This document shows, in pieces, positions 8,962-17,223 of a stretch of DNA of 64,000 nucleotides. Position numbers and translations under genes: made by a program. The notes under the pieces are model-generated. The model did no database searches. It was given only the letters and a program-made list of their open reading frames with translations, and had not been told where the DNA came from. Source of the stretch: JAFLCM01 sp964510955. GTDB taxonomy: Bacteria; Planctomycetota; Phycisphaerae; Phycisphaerales; UBA1924. The stretch's first letter is position 1. Every line of letters begins with the position of its first letter. The stretch lies in assembly GCA_964510955.1 (NCBI GenBank), contig CAZEDW010000015.1, forward strand, positions 24,442 through 88,441, read 5' to 3'.

Positions 8962-11592
8962 GTGAAATACCGCCAGAACCCAAATCGTCGCATGAACCGC
9001 CCGGTCGCATGCCTTGTTCCTGCTCTCGCCATCGGGTTGCTGGGGATCGGGATCGGCGCCCCCCGCGCGGGGGCGCAGCAGTTCCTCAGCTCGCCGGTCG
9101 CCGACGAGGTGATGTACCAGATCATGCCCATCGCGTGGCGTGATTCCAACAACGACACCAACCGGTTCGGCGACTTCGGCGGGCTGACCGCGTCGCTCGA
9201 CTATCTCCAGTCGCTGGGCATCACCGGCGTGTGGATCAACCCGATCTTTCCTTCGGTCGCCTATCACGGCTATCACCACGGGCAGGCGGACCTGGTCGAT
9301 TCGGACTTCGGCACCCAGCAGCAGTTCCTCGACTTTGTCACCGCCGCCAAGGCGCGCGGGATCAAGGTGTACCTCGACTTCGTTGTGTACGGCGTGGCTA
9401 CCAACACCGTCTACTACACCAACTCGTTCAACAACCCGGCGAGTATCTACGACACGTGGATGGCGTACACCAACGCCGCCAACACGCAGTACAGCGGGAC
9501 GTCGTACACCACCTGGAACGGATCGAGCGTCAACTTCATTGAGTGGGACCTTCGCACCGCGGCGTGCCGCGACCAAGTGACGGCGTGGGCCCGCAAGTGG
9601 CTCGACCCCAATAACGACGGCGTGCCGGATGACGGCATCGCGGGGTACAGGTTTGACCACTGCCTCGTCAACAACGACCACGGCCCGGGCGGGTGGGGCT
9701 ACAACCTTGACACGTTCTGGACGCCGTTCTTCGCGTCGCTGCGCCAGCTCAAGCCCGACGTGTTCCTGTTCGGTGAGCAGGCCGACTGGGGCACGCGCGG
9801 CACGGAGTTCCTCTCGCAGTTCGACGCGATGTTCACGATGCCGCTGATGTTCGCCGAGCGCTCGGCGTTCCTGAACGAGAGCGCCTCGGGCTTGATCAGC
9901 GAGGCCGAGGCGAGCTACGCGGCGGCGTCCACCCTGACGCGAGGCACGTTTCTGGGGATCGTGAACAACCACGACAACAACCGCCTCGCTTCGACCATCG
10001 GGGCCGACACGGCGGGCACGATCGACAAGGGGCGCCCCGCCGCGGCGTCGCTGCTACTGGGGCCGTTCACGCCCGTGATTTACTACGGCGACGAGATCGG
10101 CATGAAGGGCGTGAAGGGCAACTGGGGATCGGACGCCAACGACTGCCCGATGCGCGAGCCTTTCAAGTGGCTCACCAACGCCGGCGCACCCATGAGCAAC
10201 TACTTCGTGCTCAACAGCTCGGCGTACAACAACCGCTACGAGCGCAACGCCGACGGGCGGAGCGTGCAGGAGCAGCAGGGGGTTAACGGCAGCCTGCTGG
10301 AGACGTACCGCACACTGATCGCGCTGCGGAAGAACAACGCGGCCCTGCGCCGCGGGACGTACTCGACGGTGCCGTCGAGCGACGGGCGGGTGTGGTCGTT
10401 CGTGAGGCGGTATTCCCCGGTCGGCGGGCCGACCCAGACCTTGCTGGTAACGATCAACCTGTCCAGCGCCTCGCTGACGACGAACCTGAACCTCGGCGGG
10501 TTCACCCTGCCGCAGGGCGGATCAACCGTTACGGACCTGCAGACCGGCGCGACCCTCTCGAACATCACCGGCGCCACTCAGGCCGCCTATCCCGTCCCGC
10601 TCACGCGCTACCAGTACCGGGTCTTCACGGTTGATTTGACGCCGCCCGCGCCGCCGGTGAACAGGGTGGACGGCGTGGATATTCTCAACTCGCTCGCCGG
10701 AGCGCAGCTCAACACCGTCCAGGACACGCCCACCAACGTCGGCGACAACACCGCCGAGCTCGACCGGCTGATGGTGCGCGAGGAGTCTGACGGGCTGCTC
10801 ATCGGCATCCCGGGCAACCTGGGCTCCGGCGCGGGGAACCTCGCGATCCTCATCGACTCCGCGGCCGGCGGGCAGATTTATCTCGATACGTCCAACCAGG
10901 TCCCGCCGCCAAACGGCCTGGCCCAGCTTACGGGCACGATTTTCGACACCGGCTTCGCCCCCGGCCACATGTTCTTCCTCAATGTCAGCGGCTCCAATCT
11001 GTACTGCGACCAGCTCGCGCTGGCTCCGGGGAGCTGTGTCAAGACCTACCGCGGCACGAGCATCGTCAACAGCGGCAGCGGCCTGCTCTCGGGCGGTGTT
11101 CCGAACGCAGGCGTCCAGGCCGCACTGAATAACACCAACACCTCGGGGGTGACCGCGAGTTCGGCGGCCAACGCCGCGCTGGCAACGACCGGGTTGGAGA
11201 TGTTCGTCCCCTACAGCGTGCTGGGCCTGGGCGCCCCGCCGTGCGGCACGCTGAAGGTGGCGGCGTTCATCAGCCGCTCGACCGGGTCGATCACCAACCA
11301 GTTCCTGCCTGGCTTGCAGGGTCGCACCAGCGACATCGGCATCGCGACCGACCTGACAACGATTTCGGGCACCCAGCACGCGACGGTGGCGGCGCCGCCG
11401 TCGTGCACACCGCCCTGCCCGGCGGACATCAACGGTTCCGGCGCCATCGACACGGCGGACCTGACGGTGCTGCTGGGGTTCTTCGGGAGCTCGGTAACGC
11501 CGGGGACGAATGGGGATGTCAACGGGGATGGGAGCGTGAATACGACGGACCTGACGCTGCTTTTGGCGGGGTTTGGGACGGCGTGCCCTTAG
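8962..11592 (+). CDS. Secreted GH13 alpha-amylase-family enzyme with C-terminal dockerin
   Basis: An 876-residue exported glycoside hydrolase. Residues about 11-38 are a signal peptide ending AGAQQ; both GTG 8962 and ATG 8992 are possible starts. The GH13 barrel shows VYLDFVVYGV (region I), GYRFDHCL with the nucleophile Asp near 229, FLFGEQADW with the acid/base Glu near 271, and NNHDNNR with the third Asp near 338, followed by VIYYGDEIGM. A beta domain follows, then about 250 residues (560-810) of a weakly conserved module beginning VDGVDILNSLAG, and a dockerin-like pair of EF-hand loops (DINGSGAIDTADL and DVNGDGSVNTTDL) at the end. It should cleave or transfer alpha-glucans outside the cytoplasm. 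Catalytic residues are all present. Substrate specificity is not readable. Confidence 0.9.
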   Translation: MKYRQNPNRRMNRPVACLVPALAIGLLGIGIGAPRAGAQQFLSSPVADEVMYQIMPIAWRDSNNDTNRFGDFGGLTASLDYLQSLGITGVWINPIFPSVAYHGYHHGQADLVDSDFGTQQQFLDFVTAAKARGIKVYLDFVVYGVATNTVYYTNSFNNPASIYDTWMAYTNAANTQYSGTSYTTWNGSSVNFIEWDLRTAACRDQVTAWARKWLDPNNDGVPDDGIAGYRFDHCLVNNDHGPGGWGYNLDTFWTPFFASLRQLKPDVFLFGEQADWGTRGTEFLSQFDAMFTMPLMFAERSAFLNESASGLISEAEASYAAASTLTRGTFLGIVNNHDNNRLASTIGADTAGTIDKGRPAAASLLLGPFTPVIYYGDEIGMKGVKGNWGSDANDCPMREPFKWLTNAGAPMSNYFVLNSSAYNNRYERNADGRSVQEQQGVNGSLLETYRTLIALRKNNAALRRGTYSTVPSSDGRVWSFVRRYSPVGGPTQTLLVTINLSSASLTTNLNLGGFTLPQGGSTVTDLQTGATLSNITGATQAAYPVPLTRYQYRVFTVDLTPPAPPVNRVDGVDILNSLAGAQLNTVQDTPTNVGDNTAELDRLMVREESDGLLIGIPGNLGSGAGNLAILIDSAAGGQIYLDTSNQVPPPNGLAQLTGTIFDTGFAPGHMFFLNVSGSNLYCDQLALAPGSCVKTYRGTSIVNSGSGLLSGGVPNAGVQAALNNTNTSGVTASSAANAALATTGLEMFVPYSVLGLGAPPCGTLKVAAFISRSTGSITNQFLPGLQGRTSDIGIATDLTTISGTQHATVAAPPSCTPPCPADINGSGAIDTADLTVLLGFFGSSVTPGTNGDVNGDGSVNTTDLTLLLAGFGTACP

Positions 11593-11655
11593 TCCGGCCG
11601 GGGCAATACGAACGGCCCACCCGCGTTGTTCCTATGGTGTTCGGGACGCCGCCCC

Positions 11656-13212
11656 ATGGGTACCGCCTCAGCCGCCCCTCCGACTGCCTCGCTCGCTCCG
11701 ATCAAGAAATCGGCGTGGGGCTATGACACCGCGCGTCATTTGTTGCTCCGGGCCGGGTTCGGGGGGACGCCGTCGCAGTACCGGTTGCTCGCGGATTGGG
11801 GGCCGGAGAAGTCGGTCGATCACTTGCTGAACTACGAGCAGGTAAGGGCGGGGCACGCCGGGGGCGAAGACGATCAGGCCAAGGGATTCCGCTCCGACAT
11901 CATGGAGCCGCTGTCGCCTGCCGAGCGGGAGCAGCTCAACCGGGCCCGCAAGGCGCAGGACGAGGACACGCTCGCGAAGTTCCGGCTCGAGCGGCAGCGG
12001 CGCGAGCGCGAGGACCGCGAGCAGGTGCGGGCGATGCAGAAGTGGTGGCTCACGCGGATGATCGAGACGCCACGCCCGCTGGAGGAGAAACTCACGCTCT
12101 TCTGGCACGGGCACTTCGCCACCAGCTACCGGACCATCGAGAACAGCTGGCACCAGTTCACGCAGAACCAGTTGTTCCGCAAGCACGCCGTGGGGAGCTT
12201 CGCGGAGCTGCTGCGGGCGATCATCCGCGACCCGGCGATGATCAAGTACCTGGATAACGATGAGTCGCGCAAGGACCACCCCAACGAGAACCTCGCCCGC
12301 GAGCTGATGGAGCTTTTCTCGCTCGGCGCCGGCAACTACAGCGAGAGCGACATCAAGGAGGGCGCCCGCACCCTTACCGGCTACAGCTTCGAGTACAACG
12401 ACTTCAAGTTCCGCCAGTTCCAGCACGACGGCGGCAGCAAGTCGATCCTGGGGCGCAAGGGCGTCTTCGACGGCGACGACTTCGTCGAGATCATCCTCGC
12501 CCAGCCGGCGTGCTCGAAGTTCATCGCGGGTAAGCTGTACCGGTATTTCGTGAACGAGCAGCAGGGTGACTCCGCGCCGGCCCCCGGGAACCCCGGGGGC
12601 AAGCCGGGCGAGCAGGTGATCGCACAGATGGCGTCGGAGCTTTCGGGCGCGAACTACCAGCTCAAGCCGGTGCTGCGGAAGCTCCTCCTGAGCGAGCACT
12701 TCTACGACCCGGCGAACATGAACGCGCGGATCAAGAGCCCGGTCGAACTGCTGGTGGGGGCGGTGCGGACGCTGCGGACGCCGGTGCGCGACCTGGGCAT
12801 CCTGAATGATGCGCTGGACCTGATGGGGCAGAATCTGTTTTTCCCGCCCAATGTCGCGGGCTGGGCGGGCGGGCGGACGTGGATCAACACGTCGACGCTG
12901 TTTGTGCGCCAGAACATCCTGAACTTCTTGATCACGGGCAAGACGCCGCGCGGCTATGACCCGCTGGCGGACGTCGACCGCTACGACCCGCTGGTGCTTC
13001 TCGACGATCTGGCCAAGGTGTCGCCCGGTTCAGAGAAGGACCCGGCGGCGGTGAGCGATTACCTGCTCCGCTTCACGCTCGGCGGGGAGGCGCAGGCCGA
13101 GCGACTAGCGGTGCTGCGCGATCATTTCGCCGCCTATGAAGGCGTGACGGTCGATTCGGTGTCCGGAGCGTTGTGCCTGATCGCGACCATGCCGGAGTAT
13201 CAGCTTTGTTGA
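11656..13212 (+). CDS. DUF1800 family protein
   Basis: A 518-residue protein of the DUF1800 family, abundant in planctomycetes. Typical landmarks are RHLLLRAGFGGTPSQ near the N-terminus, LTLFWHGHFATS, NENLARELMELFSLG, ARTLTGYSF, and NVAGWAGGRTWINTSTL. ATG 11656 was chosen because the preceding ten codons lie in sequence without homology. A charged segment (residues about 70-130) is rich in Glu and Arg and is likely helical. The biochemical role of DUF1800 is not established. Members are nearly always paired with a DUF1501 protein, as here (next gene, same strand, 190 nt downstream), and are thought to act at the cell envelope. No clear signal peptide is visible. Confidence 0.88.
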   Translation: MGTASAAPPTASLAPIKKSAWGYDTARHLLLRAGFGGTPSQYRLLADWGPEKSVDHLLNYEQVRAGHAGGEDDQAKGFRSDIMEPLSPAEREQLNRARKAQDEDTLAKFRLERQRREREDREQVRAMQKWWLTRMIETPRPLEEKLTLFWHGHFATSYRTIENSWHQFTQNQLFRKHAVGSFAELLRAIIRDPAMIKYLDNDESRKDHPNENLARELMELFSLGAGNYSESDIKEGARTLTGYSFEYNDFKFRQFQHDGGSKSILGRKGVFDGDDFVEIILAQPACSKFIAGKLYRYFVNEQQGDSAPAPGNPGGKPGEQVIAQMASELSGANYQLKPVLRKLLLSEHFYDPANMNARIKSPVELLVGAVRTLRTPVRDLGILNDALDLMGQNLFFPPNVAGWAGGRTWINTSTLFVRQNILNFLITGKTPRGYDPLADVDRYDPLVLLDDLAKVSPGSEKDPAAVSDYLLRFTLGGEAQAERLAVLRDHFAAYEGVTVDSVSGALCLIATMPEYQLC

Positions 13213-13239
13213 CGGGGAGGGCGTGAGGCATCGAGGCAT

Positions 13240-13278
13240 GAGTGCTGAGTGCCAAGTCCTGAGTCCTGAAGTCCTGAT
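13240..13278. repeat. Degenerate heptamer tandem repeat in the DUF1501 leader
   Basis: The stretch reads as successive units GAGTGCT, GAGTGCC, AAGTCCT, GAGTCCT and GAAGTCCT. It is followed up to 13402 by a C- and T-rich leader (AATCCAAACCCAATCCCC and so on) that ends right before the DUF1501 start. Similar runs occur upstream of two other genes in this window. Confidence 0.6.
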
Positions 13279-13402
13279 CTTTGCTTTGACTACCTCTCCA
13301 TGCAACTCTGATGCCTGCTTCCCCCTTTGAATCCAAACCCAATCCCCCATCCGATTCCGCTCCGTTCCCTCCGAGTTCTCTGAGTTCAATCCCGAGCCGC
13401 CC

Positions 13403-14707
13403 ATGAACCAACCAACGGCCTTCTCTCGGCGCGCGTTTCTTTCCCGCGGCTTTACGCTGGCGTCGGCGGCCGTGACGGTGCCGATGTTCATCGACCTGTC
13501 CGCGCGCGTGCTGGCCGCCCAGGTCAAGCCGGGGCAGTCATCGCAGCCCGGGGTGGCGCAGGACCGCATCCTGGTCGTCGTGCAGCTCGCGGGCGGAAAC
13601 GACGGGCTGAACACGGTGATCCCGTTCGGTGACGCGGCGTATTACAAGGCCCGAACGAGCATCGCCATCCCGCAGAAGGAAGTGCTCGCGCTGGCGGAGG
13701 CCGACGGCATCGGCCTGCACCCCAAGATGGTGGGGCTGAAATCGCTGTACGACAAGGGGATGCTGTCGGTGGTGCAGGACGTGGGGTACCCGAATCCGAA
13801 TCGCTCGCACTTCAAGAGCATGGACATCTGGCACACCGCCGACACGAGCGGGACGGGCGAGGGGTGGTTGGGTCGGTACTTTGACAACCAGTGCGCCGGC
13901 GCCCCCGGGGCGGGATGCGGCTGCGACAGCGAGGCCGGCGTGGCCCTGGGTCGCACCGCGCCCTTGGCCATGGAAGGGCGGATGTACAAGCCGGTGGCGT
14001 TCGATTCGCCGGAGCTGTTCAAGTGGACGGGGCTGGACATGGACGACGGCCGGCTGGTCAAGCCCTACAAGACGATCGAGGAAACGCAGGAGCTGAAGGG
14101 TGCGCGCGGGGGCGATACGGCCGCGAGTTTCCTGATGCGGACGGCGCTGGATGCGCAGCTCGCCTCCGAGCGCGTGCGCAAGGCGGTCGAGCGCAAGCCG
14201 GAGGTGGAGTACCCGCGGACCGGGCTGGCCCGCCAGCTCTCGATGGTCGCGTCGATGATCGCGGCGGGGATGCCCACGCGGGTTTACTACGTCACCCTCG
14301 GCGGGTTCGACACCCACGCGGGTCAGGGGGCGGCCAACGGCACGCAGGCGAACCTGCTCGAGCAGTTCTCGTCGGCGGTCAAGGCGTTCTATGACGACCT
14401 CGCGAAGCAGGAGAACGACAAGCGGGTGCTGACGATGAGCTTCAGTGAGTTCGGGCGGCGCGTCGGTCAGAACGCCAGCGGCGGCACCGACCACGGCACC
14501 GCCGCCCCGATGTTCCTGGCGGGGCCGATGGTCCGTCCGGGCGTGCTTGGCAAGCACCCGTCGCTTACCGACCTGGACCAGGGTGACCTGAAGTTCACGA
14601 CCGATTTCCGCAGCGTGTACGCCGGGATCCTGCAGCAGTGGCTGAAGGCCGACGCGGACAAGGTGCTCGAGGGGCGCTTTGCGCCGGCGAAGATCGTGCG
14701 GGGGTGA
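13403..14707 (+). CDS. DUF1501 family protein, Tat-exported
   Basis: A 434-residue DUF1501 protein. The N-terminus carries a twin-arginine signal (SRRAFLSRGFTLASAAVT) followed by a hydrophobic stretch, so it is probably exported folded. Core motifs are VVVQLAGGNDGLNTVIPF, DVGYPNPNRSHFKSMDIWH, TLGGFDTHAGQ, and SFSEFGRRVGQN followed by GTDHGTAAPMFL. These place it in the sulfatase/alkaline-phosphatase-like superfamily fold that DUF1501 proteins are related to, but the reaction is unknown. It follows a DUF1800 gene in the usual pairing. Its 190-nt leader is unusual, with heptamer repeats and a C-rich run; no strong Shine-Dalgarno sequence is seen. It converges on a minus-strand gene that ends 57 nt downstream. 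Confidence 0.9.
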   Translation: MNQPTAFSRRAFLSRGFTLASAAVTVPMFIDLSARVLAAQVKPGQSSQPGVAQDRILVVVQLAGGNDGLNTVIPFGDAAYYKARTSIAIPQKEVLALAEADGIGLHPKMVGLKSLYDKGMLSVVQDVGYPNPNRSHFKSMDIWHTADTSGTGEGWLGRYFDNQCAGAPGAGCGCDSEAGVALGRTAPLAMEGRMYKPVAFDSPELFKWTGLDMDDGRLVKPYKTIEETQELKGARGGDTAASFLMRTALDAQLASERVRKAVERKPEVEYPRTGLARQLSMVASMIAAGMPTRVYYVTLGGFDTHAGQGAANGTQANLLEQFSSAVKAFYDDLAKQENDKRVLTMSFSEFGRRVGQNASGGTDHGTAAPMFLAGPMVRPGVLGKHPSLTDLDQGDLKFTTDFRSVYAGILQQWLKADADKVLEGRFAPAKIVRG

Positions 14708-14764
14708 GCAGTTCCCCACAGCGACATCGTGCACCGGGAGATGCCGGTTTGGAGTCGGCCCGGC

Positions 14765-17029
14765 TTACGGGCACGCCTGCCCGAACGCCGCGAGCAACTG
14801 GATCAGGTCGGTGGTGTTCACGAGACCGTCGCCCGACAGGTCGGCGCCGGTGGCGGGGGGGGCGGCCTGACCGAACTGCGCGAGAAGCAGCGTGAGATCG
14901 ATGGTGTCGCAGGCGTGGTCGCCGGAGACGTCGCCACGGCAGCCGTAGACGGCGTTGTAGGTGTTGACGCCGAAGAGCGGCGGGGTGAGCGGGTTGGTGC
15001 TCTGCTCGTTGCCGTTGATCTCCCAGTGCCTGAACTGGGCGCCGTTGAATGAGAGCGGGGCGGTGAACGCGACGCTGGTGCCGCCGATGTAATGCAGGAG
15101 GATGGGGGTGTCCCCGCTGCCGACGCCGAAGGGGTCGGCGGTGCTGATGGTGATGGGCACGCCGCTGTACGGCGAGCTGGTGACGCTGGTCGCGAGCGTG
15201 CTGAGATAACTCGCGGTGGCGGCGACGAAGCCGGTGATGTTGGGCGTGATGACGCGCTGGCCGGCGGGGGAGGGCGCCCCGTTGACGATCCAGTTGCTGA
15301 AGACGAACGTGCCGGACGTCTGCGGCGCCGTGAGGGTGAGGCCGGTTCCGGACGCGTAGTTGCGGGCGAACGGTGTGACGCCGGTGCTCTGCCCGTTCAC
15401 GTCGTTGGGGGTGACGTCGATCGACACGCCGGGCACGCCGCCGGAAGCGTCCACAACGATCTGTTGGTTTGGGCTGAGGTCGTAGTTTTGGACCCAGGTG
15501 GTCCAGGTGTTGGAGGCCGAGGGGTACTCATTAAACGCCCAGAACGAGGAGTCGTCGGCGGGGTCGACGACGACGGCGGAGTAGTCGCCCCAGCGGGTTG
15601 GCGAGCCGATGCCGGGGTTGTAGTTGATGGTGGTGGACTTGATGGACGTCGGGGCGCTCATGGTGCCCAGCGGGTCCGCGGGCCTGCGCGTGCTGTAAAA
15701 GATCGACGCGCCGGTGGTGGTCGAAGAGCGCGTAAACATGACAGTGGCCTCGCCCGCGGCGTTGACGGCGATGGACGGGTTGAGGAACCCGGTGTTGGCC
15801 GCGCTGATCGTGCCGCTCTGCACGAGGCTGACGGAGGTGGGCCAGTTCGCGGTGCTGATCTGGTACCAGCGGACTGCGGGGACGCTGCCGCTGGCGATGG
15901 AGTTGCAGACCCACAACGAGCCGTCGCGCCAGACGGGGGTGGCCTGGACGCGGCCGTCGATGGTGTCGAGGGTGACACCGCCGCCGGTCTGCGGCGCCGA
16001 CGGGGGGAAGCCGTACGACGGGACGGCGAGCGAGCGCTTGGTGAGGACGGGGGTGCCGGTGGCGTTGGTGACGCCGTAGATGTTGATGGTTGAGCCGCCG
16101 TCGGTTGAGACCATGAACTCGGCGGGGTTGGTGGCGCCGATGGTGGAGGCGGGGTGGACGGAGAAGACGCCCTGGCCCGAGGGCCCCGTGATGCCGGCGA
16201 TGTCGCTGTAGGCGATGGTGTTGCTGAAGTTGATGAGCTGGGCCTTGGGAATAACGCGGAGCTTGACACTCGTGCCGCCGCTGGCCCTCGGGAACATGTT
16301 GGCGCTGACATAGAGCGCGTCCTTGTCCACGCCCATCATGGGGTAGTCGGACCAGTCGCCGGTGGGGTTGGAGCCATTGAGGGTGGAGTCGAGGATGTAC
16401 TTCTTCCAGGCGCCGTTGGGGTCGCTGGTGGCCGACACGCCGATCATGTAATAGGAGTAATCGTCGATGTTGCTGATCGCAAGGATCATGTTGAACCAGC
16501 GGCCCGAGTCGCGGTCGTACAGCACGCGCGGGTCGGAGGTGAAGGTGCTGGGGGGCTGCAAAGGCGCGAAGAACGAGCCGTAGCTGCCGGAGGCCATCGC
16601 CGCGCCGTTGGACTTCCTGTACACGGCGAATCCGGCGTTGGTGCCCGCCATCACGTGCAGCGGGCCGGCGCCCATGGTGCAGTCGGGCGGGAACACGCTG
16701 CCGGATGCCACGCTGTTGAACCCGCGGTACAGGCCGCGCACATCGGGCGATGGCGACTCATCGTTCGCGGGCGGGATGATCGTGCCGGCGATCAGCACGG
16801 GCGTGTGCCGGTCGCTGTCGCGGGGGATCGCGCTGTACGAGTAGGTGCGCTCGACCTGGATGTTCCGCGAGCGGTTCAGGACATCCTGCATCGTCTCGAC
16901 AATCTGCGGCGGCGTGACGACCGTCGTGAAGACCATCTCGTCGGGCGCGGGCTGGCCGGCGCCGGCTGCCGTGGCTGCGGCGGCGATGAGGAGCGCGGCG
17001 CTCCAAGGCGTGCTGATGGGGGTCCTCAT
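14765..17029 (-). CDS. Secreted protein of unknown function with C-terminal dockerin
   Basis: A 754-residue exported protein. The start at 17029 has a strong ribosome site (TGGAGGATCGCGAC before ATG) and a clear signal peptide ending ATAAGAGQ. Residues about 60-500 contain repeated blade-like strands (GPLHVMAGTNAGFAVY, DPRVLYDRDSGRWF, YSYYMIGVSAT, WGDYSAVVVDP), which look like a beta-propeller or a related all-beta fold. The middle part (about 505-690) resembles extracellular beta-sandwich modules. The C-terminus has two EF-hand-type loops, GDVSGDHACDTIDL and ADLSGDGLVNTTDL, forming a dockerin. I do not recognise an enzymatic family. It is the last of four similarly built secreted proteins on this strand. 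Confidence 0.75.
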   Translation of the reverse strand: MRTPISTPWSAALLIAAAATAAGAGQPAPDEMVFTTVVTPPQIVETMQDVLNRSRNIQVERTYSYSAIPRDSDRHTPVLIAGTIIPPANDESPSPDVRGLYRGFNSVASGSVFPPDCTMGAGPLHVMAGTNAGFAVYRKSNGAAMASGSYGSFFAPLQPPSTFTSDPRVLYDRDSGRWFNMILAISNIDDYSYYMIGVSATSDPNGAWKKYILDSTLNGSNPTGDWSDYPMMGVDKDALYVSANMFPRASGGTSVKLRVIPKAQLINFSNTIAYSDIAGITGPSGQGVFSVHPASTIGATNPAEFMVSTDGGSTINIYGVTNATGTPVLTKRSLAVPSYGFPPSAPQTGGGVTLDTIDGRVQATPVWRDGSLWVCNSIASGSVPAVRWYQISTANWPTSVSLVQSGTISAANTGFLNPSIAVNAAGEATVMFTRSSTTTGASIFYSTRRPADPLGTMSAPTSIKSTTINYNPGIGSPTRWGDYSAVVVDPADDSSFWAFNEYPSASNTWTTWVQNYDLSPNQQIVVDASGGVPGVSIDVTPNDVNGQSTGVTPFARNYASGTGLTLTAPQTSGTFVFSNWIVNGAPSPAGQRVITPNITGFVAATASYLSTLATSVTSSPYSGVPITISTADPFGVGSGDTPILLHYIGGTSVAFTAPLSFNGAQFRHWEINGNEQSTNPLTPPLFGVNTYNAVYGCRGDVSGDHACDTIDLTLLLAQFGQAAPPATGADLSGDGLVNTTDLIQLLAAFGQACP

Positions 17030-17223
17030 GTCGCGATCCTCCAGGTGGGCGCAGCGAAGGTGTTCGACCCCGGAGCGAGCCCATCAGGCTAGAAGGTCTT
17101 ACCCCTCAGGACGTGGGGAATCGTGGTCCGAATTCGGGCGGTTCGTACGGCGCAACGACCGAAAACACACCGAACTCGGCGGGACGCTGGTGGGGCTGCG
17201 GAGAGATCGCACGAGGCTTCAGG

